Origin: Mucilaginibacter mallensis
Lineage (GTDB): Bacteria > Bacteroidota > Bacteroidia > Sphingobacteriales > Sphingobacteriaceae
Length of the DNA: 64,000 nucleotides
Direction of reading: 5' to 3'
Assembly (NCBI RefSeq): GCF_900105165.1
Contig: NZ_LT629740.1
Span: 4,588,001 to 4,652,000 of the forward strand
This document shows positions 1 to 9,338 of the stretch, in pieces. Position numbers and translations under genes: made by a program. Positions within the stretch are counted from its first letter, which is position 1. Each line of letters starts with the position of its first letter. A model generated the notes under the pieces. That model was not told where the DNA came from. It saw only the letters and a program-made list of their open reading frames with translations, and did not search any database.

Positions 1-69
1 CAGTATTTGACTTATTTGCGATTATATAGACATGGTATTGCTGGAGTTCCATTTATAAAACTTCAATAA
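1..69 (+). CDS. C-terminal end of an unidentified protein (partial)
   Basis: The first frame is open from base 1 and ends at a TAA at 67-69, giving a 22-residue tail that reads QYLTYLRLYRHGIAGVPFIK followed by LQ. The composition looks like real protein rather than noise, but the stretch is too short to assign to a family. The gene would start left of the window and be convergent with the response regulator. An open frame this short can occur by chance. Confidence 0.35.
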   Translation, partial: QYLTYLRLYRHGIAGVPFIKLQ

Positions 70-87
70 ACATTAATTTGGAAGCAA

Positions 88-125
88 GCGACGAGGTTGC
101 TTCGTCGTTCCTCCTCGCAATGACA
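88..125. repeat. REP-like half element, CTCGCAATGAC family
   Basis: This 38-base stretch runs from GCGACGAGGTTGC to CTCGCAATGAC. It matches one end of the full palindromic elements at 8316-8399 and 46762-46845. It sits between two converging genes. Only one half of the element is present. Confidence 0.75.
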
Positions 126-147
126 TGGTGGTTATGTGATGTATTTC

Positions 148-840
148 TTACCCCTGATAAACAAACTTATATCCAATCCCCCTAACCGTTTGCAGATATT
201 GCGGTGAATCAGCGTTAGTTTCTATCTTTTTACGAAGGCGCACAATGTGCATATCAAGGGTACGGGTGTTTACATCAGCGTTGTAGCCCCACACTTCCAT
301 CATCAGCTCTTCGCGGTTTATTACCTTGTTCTGGTTTTTCAGGAAGTATAACAATATCCTGTTCTCTAATATAGTAAGCTCAACTTTACGGCCATCCTTT
401 ATTAATAAGTGAGTGTTCGGCAAATGCTCCATGTTAGCAAAGCGATACGACTCAGATTTTTCGCTGTTCAGTGAAAACTTGATCTTGTTATCAATCATTG
501 CTACCAAAACATCCATATTAAAGGGTTTGGTGATATAATCAGATACGCCGAAGTTATAAGCCTCGATTTTATCTACATCCTGGCCCTTGGCAGTCATCAT
601 GATGATGAGCTTATCAAAACCTTTGGCACGTACATTCTCGCAAACTTCTGAACCCTGTTTACCGGGCATCATCCAGTCGAGCAATACAATGTCGGGATGT
701 TCTGTTAATATGATGGTTTCAGCTTCATCGCCATTACTGGCTTCCAATACTTTGTACCCTTCTGATTGCATACGCTCTGCAACTAAAAAACGCAGATTTT
801 CATCATCTTCAGCCAGCGCGATTTTTATTTCTCTGTTCAT
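148..840 (-). CDS. OmpR-family response regulator
   Basis: This DNA-binding regulator has 230 residues, the usual OmpR/PhoB length. The receiver domain (about 1-120) shows the acidic pair at E11-D12-D13 and the phosphoacceptor D55 in LLDWMMPG. The C-terminal winged helix (about 140-228) ends in the typical RTLDMHIVRLRKKIE and TVRGIGYKF motifs. It lies 5 bases downstream of the histidine kinase gene, so the two are almost certainly co-transcribed and form a cognate pair. The pair resembles the Bacteroides RprX/RprY type, but the orthology is inference. Its targets cannot be read from the sequence. Confidence 0.93.
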   Translation of the reverse strand: MNREIKIALAEDDENLRFLVAERMQSEGYKVLEASNGDEAETIILTEHPDIVLLDWMMPGKQGSEVCENVRAKGFDKLIIMMTAKGQDVDKIEAYNFGVSDYITKPFNMDVLVAMIDNKIKFSLNSEKSESYRFANMEHLPNTHLLIKDGRKVELTILENRILLYFLKNQNKVINREELMMEVWGYNADVNTRTLDMHIVRLRKKIETNADSPQYLQTVRGIGYKFVYQG

Positions 841-845
841 ATACT

Positions 846-2492
846 TTAATTATCATTTGGCAGCGTAACAATAAACTCCGACCCTTGATCGATCTTGCTG
901 TTTACCGTTATCTCCCCGTCCATAAAATTAACTAACTCTTTACAAAAAGCCAAACCGAGCCCAACACTTCCGTTTTGGTTATACTGGTTTTCTATTCTGT
1001 AAAATTTATTAAATATATTGTTTAATTCACTCTTTGGTATACCTATGCCTTTGTCGGCAAATGAAAATACAATGCTTTTTTTAGTACCTGTAATAGTTAC
1101 ATTCAATTCTTTTTTCTGCGGATGCGAATATTTATAGGCATTCTCCACCAGGTTCTGAAATATGCTACCTAATAACACGGGATCAGTGAAAATAGTATCC
1201 ACATTGTTTATTTTGGCCTCCAGCTTAAAATCGGCATACTTCATTTTAAAGCTATCAATATACCGTTTTACAAAGTCGTTTATATCTATTTCTTCTTTTT
1301 TCAGGTCGATAGATTTATTTTCAATCTGGGTGAACGACAGCAATTTAGTCATCAAATCATTAAGCTTATCAGCCTCTTCATCCAAAATTTTACCGTAATG
1401 CATAAGCTGCCTTTCCGATAATTCGCCGCCACCACGTAAATTCGACCCGGCAATTTTTATTACACTTACCGGCGTTTTAAACTCATGGGTAAAGTTATTA
1501 ATGAAATCATATTGCAGCTTGAACAAGCGCAGGTTGATCTTTAAATTACGATAGATAAGATAACCTATCAGCATCAAAAAAAGATAGATAAGTATTATTG
1601 TACCGCCAATAGGCATAAAGCGACGATTACTTTCGGCGGTGAGGTAACCATTGGCTGATTTAAAGTACAGCTTATAATTAGAAAATGTACCCGGAAAAGC
1701 CACCTCGGTAGTTATATTATCGCCGGGGTCATTATCAAGCGGGTAATACACAACCGGTTTAATAGATATACTCTGATATAATTCTTTATGCGAGTTTTTC
1801 ACCTTTAGCATATAGGGGTCGAGCAAAAAGGTCATCATGTTTTGCTTGTAGGCAACACCCGGATGTACATGCTGTTGCAGGTCGCGATAGATCTTCACAT
1901 CCTCGCGACGCAGAATATTCATATAGCTTATTTTATCGGGCTTAACATCATAAAATGTTTTGAATATCTCGTCGGGCGTTGATCCGCGTGAAGTATCAGA
2001 ATTGGCTATATAGTCATTCAGTTTAGTGGCCATATCCCTGAAATCTTCATTATAAATATCATTTCTTCGCTGCACGTTAACCACTGCGCCTTTCTTAAGC
2101 TTGTATTCATAAACCGATTTGATCGTAATATCAAGGTTATTACCATCTTTTACCTGTGCAGGCTTGCTGCCTATTGCAATCTCATAAAAATCAATCTTTT
2201 TAACGAATGGATAGGCCTGAAAAACAGAACTTGAATAATTGGCCGCAGATGAAAAGGTAAGATAGCCCTGGTATAGGGTTATTTCAGGTATTTTATTCAG
2301 AAAGAAATCATTGTATGGTTTAATGGTTTCATCAAGCACATCAATTTTTTTCGATGCAAACTCGTTCTCGACATACTTCGAGGTAAGGTTGTAGGATATC
2401 ACCAGCGCTATTACCAGCGTTACTGATATCAACGCCATGAAGACAATGATCAACGAAAAGTTTTTGCGGTATACGCCTCTATGTAGTTTCAT
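846..2492 (-). CDS. Sensor histidine kinase with large periplasmic domain
   Basis: This 548-residue membrane kinase has a transmembrane helix near residues 13-33 and a second near 293-313. They enclose a periplasmic sensor region of about 260 residues with no family I recognise. The H-box THEFKTP (about residue 337), N-box LVENAYKYS, G1 box DKGIGIP and G2 box GLGLAFCKEL are all present, so it should autophosphorylate. No HAMP or PAS domain is evident. It lies 13 bases after a degenerate S9 peptidase-like lipoprotein gene and 5 bases before the response regulator, so it is the middle gene of a probable three-gene operon. The input signal is unknown. Confidence 0.92.
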   Translation of the reverse strand: MKLHRGVYRKNFSLIIVFMALISVTLVIALVISYNLTSKYVENEFASKKIDVLDETIKPYNDFFLNKIPEITLYQGYLTFSSAANYSSSVFQAYPFVKKIDFYEIAIGSKPAQVKDGNNLDITIKSVYEYKLKKGAVVNVQRRNDIYNEDFRDMATKLNDYIANSDTSRGSTPDEIFKTFYDVKPDKISYMNILRREDVKIYRDLQQHVHPGVAYKQNMMTFLLDPYMLKVKNSHKELYQSISIKPVVYYPLDNDPGDNITTEVAFPGTFSNYKLYFKSANGYLTAESNRRFMPIGGTIILIYLFLMLIGYLIYRNLKINLRLFKLQYDFINNFTHEFKTPVSVIKIAGSNLRGGGELSERQLMHYGKILDEEADKLNDLMTKLLSFTQIENKSIDLKKEEIDINDFVKRYIDSFKMKYADFKLEAKINNVDTIFTDPVLLGSIFQNLVENAYKYSHPQKKELNVTITGTKKSIVFSFADKGIGIPKSELNNIFNKFYRIENQYNQNGSVGLGLAFCKELVNFMDGEITVNSKIDQGSEFIVTLPNDN

Positions 2493-2505
2493 GACAACAT
2501 GGGGA

Positions 2506-4407
2506 TCATGGTTTAGCCCGCATATTATTATCCAGGAACTTTTCTATTTCGTGATACATCTGCATCCTGTTATGCTCATTTCTGAAAAAGGCTCGCTCAT
2601 TATCCTTTAAAAAATAATACACAGGCACATTTTGTTTACGCAGTTCAATAACAAACTGGTTTAATTCGCTAATGTTTGCCCGAGGATCCTTAGCCCCCTC
2701 GAAAATAAGCAATGGCACCTTTATTTTATCGGTATGAAACACCGGCGATATGGCCCTTAATTGGTCGGCATCGGTTTCAGGGTTGCCCACCATTTCATAC
2801 ATCATTTGTAATGATGGCTTAAAATATGGCGGCGCGTCCTTTATATAAGTAAAAAAGTTAATGAGGCCGTACTGTACTATAGCGCAATTATACAATCCTG
2901 GATGAAAGGACACCCCATACAATGCCGAGAACCCACCAAAGCCACCGCCAAATATGGCTATTTTTTTAGGGTCGGCTGTTTTGTTCTTAATGAGCCAGTT
3001 TACCCCGTCAGTAATATCCTGTTGTATTTTGCCGCCTACCTGTTTAAAGCCCGCGCTGTGGAAAGCCTTTCCGTACCCGGTTGAGCCCCGGTAATTCACC
3101 TGGAATACCGCATAACCCCTATTTGCCAAAAACTGTACTTCGGGATTATAGCCCCATGAGTTGCGGCTCATTGGGCCAAATGGCCAATCGTGCGGCATTA
3201 CCACTACAGGCAAATTAGTTTTTTTATCGCCTTTAGGCAAGGTAAGGTAGCCGTTAATAAGGGTGCCATCACTCGCTTTGTACGAAATGGGTTGCATGGC
3301 GCATAAATCATCACATTTAAGGCTCGGGTTTATATCGCCCAGCTTGGTAAGTATATTGGTTCTGATATCATGTAAATAAAAAGAACCCGGGCAACGATCG
3401 GTATAAACGCCAATAATGAATTTATTTTCAGCGCTATCTCTGTCAATAATTTTTATTTGGTCGCCTTTAAACTTAACTTTTAACGTATTATAAATGCGTT
3501 CGCCTATTGTATCAAAGAAATGCACTTGCGGGCGGTCTTCTTCCCACGAGGCATACTCAAGGCGGTGCTTGCTTTTTGAATATTCAACATTTATTATGTC
3601 GGCCTTATCATTAGCATATATAACTTTTTCTTCCTTACCATTTTCAGCATTTATCTCAACAAGCGCGGTTTTGTCGCGATTAATATTAGATAGCGCATAA
3701 AAATAATTTTTATCACCTGTAAAGGCTATCGGCTCAACACGGTCCTTAAAATTATTTACGATGATCCTTTTGAATGGCGTATTGTCATTCGGCCTGTAAA
3801 GTATGGTTTCATCAACGCCATCTGAAGCTTTAACCAATCGTATTTTACCGTTCTGATCGGGGAACCACTCGGTTAAGTTACCCGGGTTCATCAGGTATGG
3901 CTTTAACTCCCCGGTTTTAATATTCAGTTTATAGATATCAAAATAACTCGGGTCGCGCTTGTTCATCCCTATGGTAATGATATCCGGCTCCATTTTGCTG
4001 CGGCTCAGGATACGGATCTTTACTTTACTTTCAGAAAGGATCGGCCTTACCTTTAAAGTAGCCAGGTCAAGCGCGAACAGTTTGAACTCATCAGCTGTAA
4101 CTATATCCTGACTAAAAATGATCTGGTTATCAAAGGTCCAGAAATAATCACGTACTGAGTATCCCTCAAAGCCGGTAGCCATTTGTTCCTTACCATCTGC
4201 CAGCGACTCTATAAAAAGGTTCTGCCTGTCTTTATAAGGTTTAAAGTAGGAAACATATTTGCCATCAGGCGATATTTTAAAAAATGTTTTTTGCGGGGTC
4301 TTAAAAAAATCGCTTATAGGTATCTCAGCCGGCTTATTCCTTAGGCAGGAAGATAAACCGGTAGCGATACCCAGTATTAAAAATAATATTTTGAACTGCT
4401 TTAACAT
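2506..4407 (-). CDS. S9 (prolyl oligopeptidase)-like lipoprotein, catalytic residues lost
   Basis: The ATG at 4407 opens a lipoprotein signal (hydrophobic stretch, then LSSC) and is preferred over a TTG two codons upstream. The N-terminal part (about 40-370) looks like the beta-propeller of S9 peptidases, and the C-terminal part (about 390-630) is the alpha/beta hydrolase. In active S9 enzymes the nucleophile elbow reads GGSYGG. Here it reads GGGFGG near residue 486, so Ser is Gly. The Asp is kept in GAKDPR. The catalytic His of the usual GHGF is replaced in NERAFFR, where Ala aligns with His. The protein is otherwise intact, with no stop or frameshift, which suggests a retained non-enzymatic role. 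It appears to be the first gene of an operon with the histidine kinase and regulator. There is no acidic surface-export signal after the Cys. Confidence 0.85.
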   Translation of the reverse strand: MLKQFKILFLILGIATGLSSCLRNKPAEIPISDFFKTPQKTFFKISPDGKYVSYFKPYKDRQNLFIESLADGKEQMATGFEGYSVRDYFWTFDNQIIFSQDIVTADEFKLFALDLATLKVRPILSESKVKIRILSRSKMEPDIITIGMNKRDPSYFDIYKLNIKTGELKPYLMNPGNLTEWFPDQNGKIRLVKASDGVDETILYRPNDNTPFKRIIVNNFKDRVEPIAFTGDKNYFYALSNINRDKTALVEINAENGKEEKVIYANDKADIINVEYSKSKHRLEYASWEEDRPQVHFFDTIGERIYNTLKVKFKGDQIKIIDRDSAENKFIIGVYTDRCPGSFYLHDIRTNILTKLGDINPSLKCDDLCAMQPISYKASDGTLINGYLTLPKGDKKTNLPVVVMPHDWPFGPMSRNSWGYNPEVQFLANRGYAVFQVNYRGSTGYGKAFHSAGFKQVGGKIQQDITDGVNWLIKNKTADPKKIAIFGGGFGGFSALYGVSFHPGLYNCAIVQYGLINFFTYIKDAPPYFKPSLQMMYEMVGNPETDADQLRAISPVFHTDKIKVPLLIFEGAKDPRANISELNQFVIELRKQNVPVYYFLKDNERAFFRNEHNRMQMYHEIEKFLDNNMRAKP

Positions 4408-4558
4408 TTTCAAATCAACCTCAATCTCTTAATTAGGTCAAATTATGCAAATTACATTAGCTAATACAATATGTCACTATAATTTTACCCATTCATCTAT
4501 GTTTAAATATTAATCCAACCTAAAGATTCCATTAATATAATTAACTATTTTTGAGTAG

Positions 4559-6367
4559 ATGAAGTGGTTCAACATAATTATTTTTCTTGTTTTTATTGGC
4601 AGCTATTCAAAGGTTTTTGCGCAAACCGATGATATGCAACTGGCGGCTCAATACGCGGCTAATGGCGAGCAGCAAAAAGCATTGGAGATTTACCAAAAAC
4701 TCTACAAACAATCAAACGAGAATTATTTTTCGCCCTATATAAAATGCCTGCTGAGCCTGAAAAAATTTAACGAGGCCGAGAGCATTTCGCAGAAAATGAT
4801 CCGCAAGCACCCCGATAATAGCGAATATGTTATTACCCTTGGATCCATCTACACCCAAAATGGTAATGGCGATAAAGCAAGCCAGCTTTATGATGGACTG
4901 ATCAAAAACCTGCCTGCCGATCAAATGGCGTTTACCAATGTTGCCAACCAGTTTTATCAAAACTCGAATATTGATTATTCAATAAAAACACTTGAACAGG
5001 GCCGTAAGGTATTAAAGAATGACAACCTGTTTTCATTTGAACTGCTAACGCTTTACCGCTATAAGGGCGATAAAGTTGCTTTAAGCGAGGAGTATTTAAA
5101 CTTTTTACCAGCAAATCCGGCTTATGTAGCACAGGCGGAGAATATATTATCGGGTATATATGAGGGAGAGGCTGATTATAATATGCTTAAAACGGCTCTC
5201 TTTAAAAGGATACAAAAGAATCCCGACCAACCGATTTACGTCGATCTGCTGATATGGCAGTATTTGCAGCAAAAGGATTTTGACCAGGCACTAAACCAGG
5301 CACTTGCCCTAAACCGCAGGAATAATGACAGTGGTAACAACATTTATGAATTGTGCCAAACACTGGTAAATAATGAGGCTTATGACGAGGCTATCAGAGG
5401 ATATCAATTCCTGATTGATAAGGGCAAGGATGGTCAGTTCTATGTAGCGGCAAAAGTGGAGCTGATCAACGCAAAAAGTTTAAAAATAACCTCGGGCAAG
5501 TATACGCATGATGATCTTGCAGGACTGGAAAAAGATTATCAGGATCTGCTGACTGAATTTGGCAAAGGCACTAATACCGCATTTGCAATGCATAAGCTGG
5601 CTACCCTGCAGGCTTTTAAACTGCATAAATGGGCCGATGCGCAAAAATTACTGGAAGAGGTGATCAGCATTCCGGGTGTACGCCCCGATCTGCTGGCCAC
5701 CTGCAAGCTTGATCTGGGTGATATTTACCTCATTAATGGCAACCAATGGGATGCCACTCTTTTATACAGTCAGGTGGAAAAGGATTTCCCAAATACGGAT
5801 GTTGGGCAGGATGCTAAATTCAGGAACGCCAAACTCGGCTATTATACCGGTGATTTCGACTGGTCTAAAAGACAGCTGAATGTTTTGAAAGCTGCTACTT
5901 CGCAGTTGATAGCTAACGACGCGCTTAATTTGTCCTTGCTGATAACTGACAACCTTGCCGCCGACAGTAGCGGTGCCGCGCTAAAGGTTTATGCCCGTGC
6001 CGATCTGCTCATTTTTGCGGAAGAGCCTGAAAAAGCTGTTAAAACATTGGATAGTATCGATACAAAATTTCCTAATAATGCGCTTACTGATGATATACTG
6101 ATGGCCAAGGCACGCATACTTATCCAGCAAAAAAAATATACCGACGCGATACCCCTACTGAAAAAGATAGTAGAAACCCATCCCACCAACCTATGGGCCG
6201 ATGATGCCGTTTTTATGCTGGGCGATATTTATGAGAACCAGTTAGCTGATAAAGCGCAGGCTAAGATGTATTATCAAAAGATCATTACTGATTATCCGGG
6301 TAGTTTATGGATAAATGAGGCCAGGAAAAGGTTCAGGACGATTAGAGGGGATCAACCGGCAAGTTAG
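4559..6367 (+). CDS. Secreted tetratricopeptide-repeat protein
   Basis: This 602-residue protein begins with a clear signal peptide ending KVFAQ and is then almost wholly helical TPR-type repeats, for example YAANGEQQKALEIYQKLYKQ near the start and AKMYYQKIITDYPGSLW at the end. It is probably a periplasmic or envelope scaffold, and no enzymatic domain is visible. It is divergent from the S9-like gene across a 151-base intergenic region. A TATTTTTG box lies only 5 bases upstream of the ATG, so the transcript could be nearly leaderless. The precise function is unknown. Confidence 0.85.
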   Translation: MKWFNIIIFLVFIGSYSKVFAQTDDMQLAAQYAANGEQQKALEIYQKLYKQSNENYFSPYIKCLLSLKKFNEAESISQKMIRKHPDNSEYVITLGSIYTQNGNGDKASQLYDGLIKNLPADQMAFTNVANQFYQNSNIDYSIKTLEQGRKVLKNDNLFSFELLTLYRYKGDKVALSEEYLNFLPANPAYVAQAENILSGIYEGEADYNMLKTALFKRIQKNPDQPIYVDLLIWQYLQQKDFDQALNQALALNRRNNDSGNNIYELCQTLVNNEAYDEAIRGYQFLIDKGKDGQFYVAAKVELINAKSLKITSGKYTHDDLAGLEKDYQDLLTEFGKGTNTAFAMHKLATLQAFKLHKWADAQKLLEEVISIPGVRPDLLATCKLDLGDIYLINGNQWDATLLYSQVEKDFPNTDVGQDAKFRNAKLGYYTGDFDWSKRQLNVLKAATSQLIANDALNLSLLITDNLAADSSGAALKVYARADLLIFAEEPEKAVKTLDSIDTKFPNNALTDDILMAKARILIQQKKYTDAIPLLKKIVETHPTNLWADDAVFMLGDIYENQLADKAQAKMYYQKIITDYPGSLWINEARKRFRTIRGDQPAS

Positions 6368-7216
6368 GAATTTTTCTCCAAGCGTCATTGCGAGTTATGA
6401 TGCAACCTCTAGCCATTACAGAGCCGTTACTGGCTTCAGTTTGCAACTGAAGCTTACTGATGACGATGTTTATATGTCCTGAATGATTTCCAATATGTAA
6501 TCGGATAACCATGTTTACTTTTCTCATGGTATCGCTCATAGCCGCTAGGCCTAGTCCTTTTGTCTTCGACACAAAAGTACCAAAAAGTCAAGTCAGTAGA
6601 AATGCTTCTTTGCCGCACAGGGCTTGTCCTGCAAATCAGGCAAAACCTGGGCTGGAATCTTTTTGCGGCCATATTACTGCTATGCCCCATGCACTGCAAA
6701 AATTTCCTATGCCCTGCCACCGCACAAGGCCACCATAGTTTTTGCCTGATTTCGCCCGAAGCTGTTCTACTGACGGAGGAACCTCTTCTAAACGGCGAAG
6801 TCCTCATGAATGCCATCGAAAAACAAATCATATTATGAATAATCCTCTCCAAAGAAGAGGACTTTAAAAGAAACGTTTTTAATCAAAAGAGCGTCGGCCC
6901 TGACAACAAGGGCGGGCCAGCGTAGAGGCGTGAATGTCGGTTTAGCTTTTTGTATGATGTGAGGTACGAACGTACCGAACAGCGAAAAAAGCGTGAAGAA
7001 CCGGCAGGGAGCGCGGAAGCATCCTTGTTGTCTTGATTTTTTGCTACCTTTTGTATCAAGACAAAAGTAGTAGCCTCCGCGGCAATGAGCGGCTGCATAA
7101 GACAAATCAGCATGATGCAAGCAGACCTGCATAGTCGGGGATTGCCACGCTATCGCTCGCAATGACGCCTGGTGAAGGTGTATAGTTGGCGATTGAAAAA
7201 TTCGTATTTTTGCCCC
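6368..7216. repeat. Repeat-rich non-coding block bounded by inverted CGTCATTGCGAG tips
   Basis: This block of about 850 bases holds no convincing gene. It begins near 6382 with GCGTCATTGCGAG and ends near 7156-7168 with the reverse complement CTCGCAATGACGC, the tips of the REP-like family seen elsewhere. Inside, 6556-6594 and 7031-7069 are inverted copies of each other (about 38 bases, roughly 80% alike) containing CTTTTGTCTT and ACAAAAG. Smaller hairpins lie at 6433-6452 (CTTCAGTT/AACTGAAG) and about 6841-6862 (TCCTCT/AGAGGA). Open frames here lack start signals and a protein-like composition. The block looks like a mosaic of dispersed repeats. Confidence 0.65.
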
Positions 7217-7519
7217 ATGATCATATACAACGAAACCATAATAGTTGAAGAAACCATTTACGATGAATGGCTGACCTGGATGAAAGAGGTGCATATCCCT
7301 GCGGTGATGGCTACCGGTTTATTTAAATCATTCCAGATACTAAAGGTTATCGATTCACCTAATGAGGGCGTTACCAGTTGTGTGCAATATTATACTGAGA
7401 AACTTGAACACATCAACACCTATTTTACCGAACATTTAAGCGGTCTTAATGCCGTACATCAGCAGCGTTATGAAAATAAGTTTGTGATCTTTAATACGCT
7501 GATGGAATCGGTTGATTAG
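7217..7519 (+). CDS. DUF4286 family protein
   Basis: This is a small protein of 100 residues starting MIIYNETIIVEETIYDEWL, matching the DUF4286 family common in Bacteroidota. The ATG at 7217 is chosen because the family begins at this MIIYN motif; an upstream in-frame start at 7172 lies in repeat-derived sequence. A TATTTTTG box at 7205-7212 ends only 4 bases before this ATG. The function is unknown. It is convergent with the phosphoesterase gene, with a 23-base gap. Confidence 0.85.
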   Translation: MIIYNETIIVEETIYDEWLTWMKEVHIPAVMATGLFKSFQILKVIDSPNEGVTSCVQYYTEKLEHINTYFTEHLSGLNAVHQQRYENKFVIFNTLMESVD

Positions 7520-7542
7520 TTGAAAGTTTAAGGTTTAGAAGC

Positions 7543-8292
7543 TTAGTCTATTCGCAGAGCTTTGGGCATGCGGCCATGTAATAGAAACTCTGCTACTTTA
7601 TCGTTACCATTATTTCTGGCTCTTTGGGCGGCAGCATTCCAGTCGTAAGTGTAATTGATCTGTTCTACATTAATATCGTCACCATCGGCTTGTATAATGG
7701 CATATTTGGCATGTGGTGTCATTGATTCCATGGCGAAACGGTATTCGGCATTACCTAAATAGGCAGGTAAACCCACACTCCCTGGATTCACTATTAGCTT
7801 TCCATTTGATAAATAAATCACCCTGTTTACATGCGAATGCCCGCAGAGGATCACTTTTTCTTTAATGTGTTTGGTCTTTTCTATTAAATCCTCATCGTTA
7901 TAAACAAAAACGCCGTGTTGGGTTACCTTTTCAAGCAGGTATTCATCATCACTTTCGGGTGTGCCGTGGCAAACAAATATCAGGTCATCAACCGTAGTAG
8001 TTTTAGGCAGATCTTTTAACCAGTTTATAGTTTCTGCGGATAGTTCAGCCCTCACTCTGGGCATGCCTTCTTTATCTTTATTCTCTACAATCTCCCTGTC
8101 GGTATTACCGCTGATGCAGATCATCGGGATATCCTGCAAAATCTTAGCGGTCTCGGCTGGCTCCAGCGCGCCGAAAAAGAAATCGCCCAGGTTAATGATG
8201 ATATCGATATTGCGTGACTTGATATCCTGCAAAACAGCTTGTAAAGCGTTGGAGTTACCGTGGATATCGGAGATGATGGCGTATTGTTTCAT
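7543..8292 (-). CDS. Metallophosphoesterase, YfcE/MJ0936-like
   Basis: This 249-residue calcineurin-like phosphoesterase shows the full metal-binding series: SDIHGN at the N-terminus, GDFFFG, SGNTD, a central CHG, GHSH and NPGSVG. It should therefore be an active metal-dependent phosphodiesterase or phosphatase. It is probably cytoplasmic because no signal peptide is seen. The physiological substrate cannot be told from the sequence. It stands alone, between DUF4286 and a repeat element. Confidence 0.9.
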   Translation of the reverse strand: MKQYAIISDIHGNSNALQAVLQDIKSRNIDIIINLGDFFFGALEPAETAKILQDIPMICISGNTDREIVENKDKEGMPRVRAELSAETINWLKDLPKTTTVDDLIFVCHGTPESDDEYLLEKVTQHGVFVYNDEDLIEKTKHIKEKVILCGHSHVNRVIYLSNGKLIVNPGSVGLPAYLGNAEYRFAMESMTPHAKYAIIQADGDDINVEQINYTYDWNAAAQRARNNGNDKVAEFLLHGRMPKALRID

Positions 8293-8315
8293 GATGATAG
8301 CTAATTAAAAACCAT

Positions 8316-8399
8316 GTCATTGCGAGGAGGAACGACGAAGCAATCTCGTCGCACGTATATCAAACGCGACGAGGTTGCCACGCTATCGCTCGCAATGAC
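8316..8399. repeat. REP-like palindromic element, CTCGCAATGAC family
   Basis: The 84-base element starts GTCATTGCGAGGAGGAACG and ends CGCTCGCAATGAC. Its inner parts CAATCTCGTCGC and GCGACGAGGTTG pair with each other, so it can fold into a long hairpin. It is the reverse-orientation relative of 46762-46845. It lies between the phosphoesterase start and the OmpA terminator. Confidence 0.85.
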
Positions 8400-8434
8400 A
8401 TATTATTAATATATAACACGATATGTATAACAAA

Positions 8435-8462
8435 AAAGGCTCCCGATTGATGGGGAGCCTTT
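8435..8462 (-). terminator. Intrinsic terminator of the OmpA-like gene
   Basis: AAAGGCTCCC and GGGAGCCTTT form a 10-bp stem. Read on the minus strand it is followed by a run of T residues. It lies 4 bases beyond the stop codon of the OmpA-like lipoprotein gene. Confidence 0.88.
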
Positions 8463-8465
8463 CAA

Positions 8466-9314
8466 TTATTTTGAAATTAAATTGTACAGCTCATCCAGTT
8501 TTGGTGAAAGTACAATCTCTATCCTTCTGTTCTTGGCGCGGGCCTCTTCTGTATTTGCCGGGTCATTAGGCTGGAACTGGCTTTTGCCGGTTGCTGTTAA
8601 ACGGTGCGGATCAACATTCTCCGTTTCGGTTAAGTAACGTGTTACCGATGTGGCACGCAATACGCTTAGGTCCCAGTTGTCTTTTATCTGGCCCAGGTTA
8701 ATTACCTTTTTATCATCCGTATGGCCTTCCACAGCAATATTAATATCAGGTTGTTTATTCAACACGGCAGCTAACTGCTGTAACGCCGATTTGCCTTTTT
8801 CATTTATCACTATACTACCCGATGGGAATAGCAACTTATCCGCTAATGACACATATACCTTCCCGTTCCTCACATCAACAGTTAAGCCGCTTTGCTGAAA
8901 GCCCAGTAATGCCTGCTGTAATTTATCCTTCAGCGCATTGGTGGCTTCATCCTGTTTATGCAAAATATCTTCTACCTGTTTTAAACGTGCTTCGCGTGCA
9001 CGCAAATCAGTTGATAGCTGGCTAACTTTGAATGAGCTGGCATTATAGTTATTACCTAATGCAGTGTAATTACTATCCAGTGTGTGGTATTTATCATTTA
9101 GCGCCTGGTATTTACCTTTCAATTCAGCTATTTCATGGTGCAAGCGGGCGGTATCTGCTTGCAGACTTGATACTTGCGCTTCCAGGCTGCTACTACGGTT
9201 TTGCAATGAATCACGGTCGGCTAACATAGCCTTGTATTTTTTGGGTGACAGCATTACGCACGAGTGCAGCGTAGTAATAAGTATTGCGGCTAATAAATAG
9301 TACTTGATTTTCAT
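8466..9314 (-). CDS. OmpA-family peptidoglycan-binding lipoprotein with coiled coil
   Basis: This 282-residue protein starts with a lipoprotein signal (LHSC at residue 19). A coiled-coil region (about 30-135) with heptad-like repeats such as YKAMLADRDSLQNR follows, and then an OmpA C-terminal domain (about 150-280). The peptidoglycan-binding motif is visible in VEGHTDDK and in the NRRIEIVLSP tail. It probably anchors the outer membrane to the cell wall. It has its own terminator and is transcribed separately from the DUF2461 gene, with a 24-base gap. Confidence 0.92.
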   Translation of the reverse strand: MKIKYYLLAAILITTLHSCVMLSPKKYKAMLADRDSLQNRSSSLEAQVSSLQADTARLHHEIAELKGKYQALNDKYHTLDSNYTALGNNYNASSFKVSQLSTDLRAREARLKQVEDILHKQDEATNALKDKLQQALLGFQQSGLTVDVRNGKVYVSLADKLLFPSGSIVINEKGKSALQQLAAVLNKQPDINIAVEGHTDDKKVINLGQIKDNWDLSVLRATSVTRYLTETENVDPHRLTATGKSQFQPNDPANTEEARAKNRRIEIVLSPKLDELYNLISK

Positions 9315-9338
9315 TTTTTATACTGGTTATTTTTTATT

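Noticed and set aside
6454..7294. Several overlapping open frames of 75-153 codons on both strands in the 6.4-7.3 kb region
   Set aside because: They lie across dispersed repeats, overlap one another in several frames, have no plausible start signals and have Cys/Arg/His-rich compositions unlike the neighbouring proteins.
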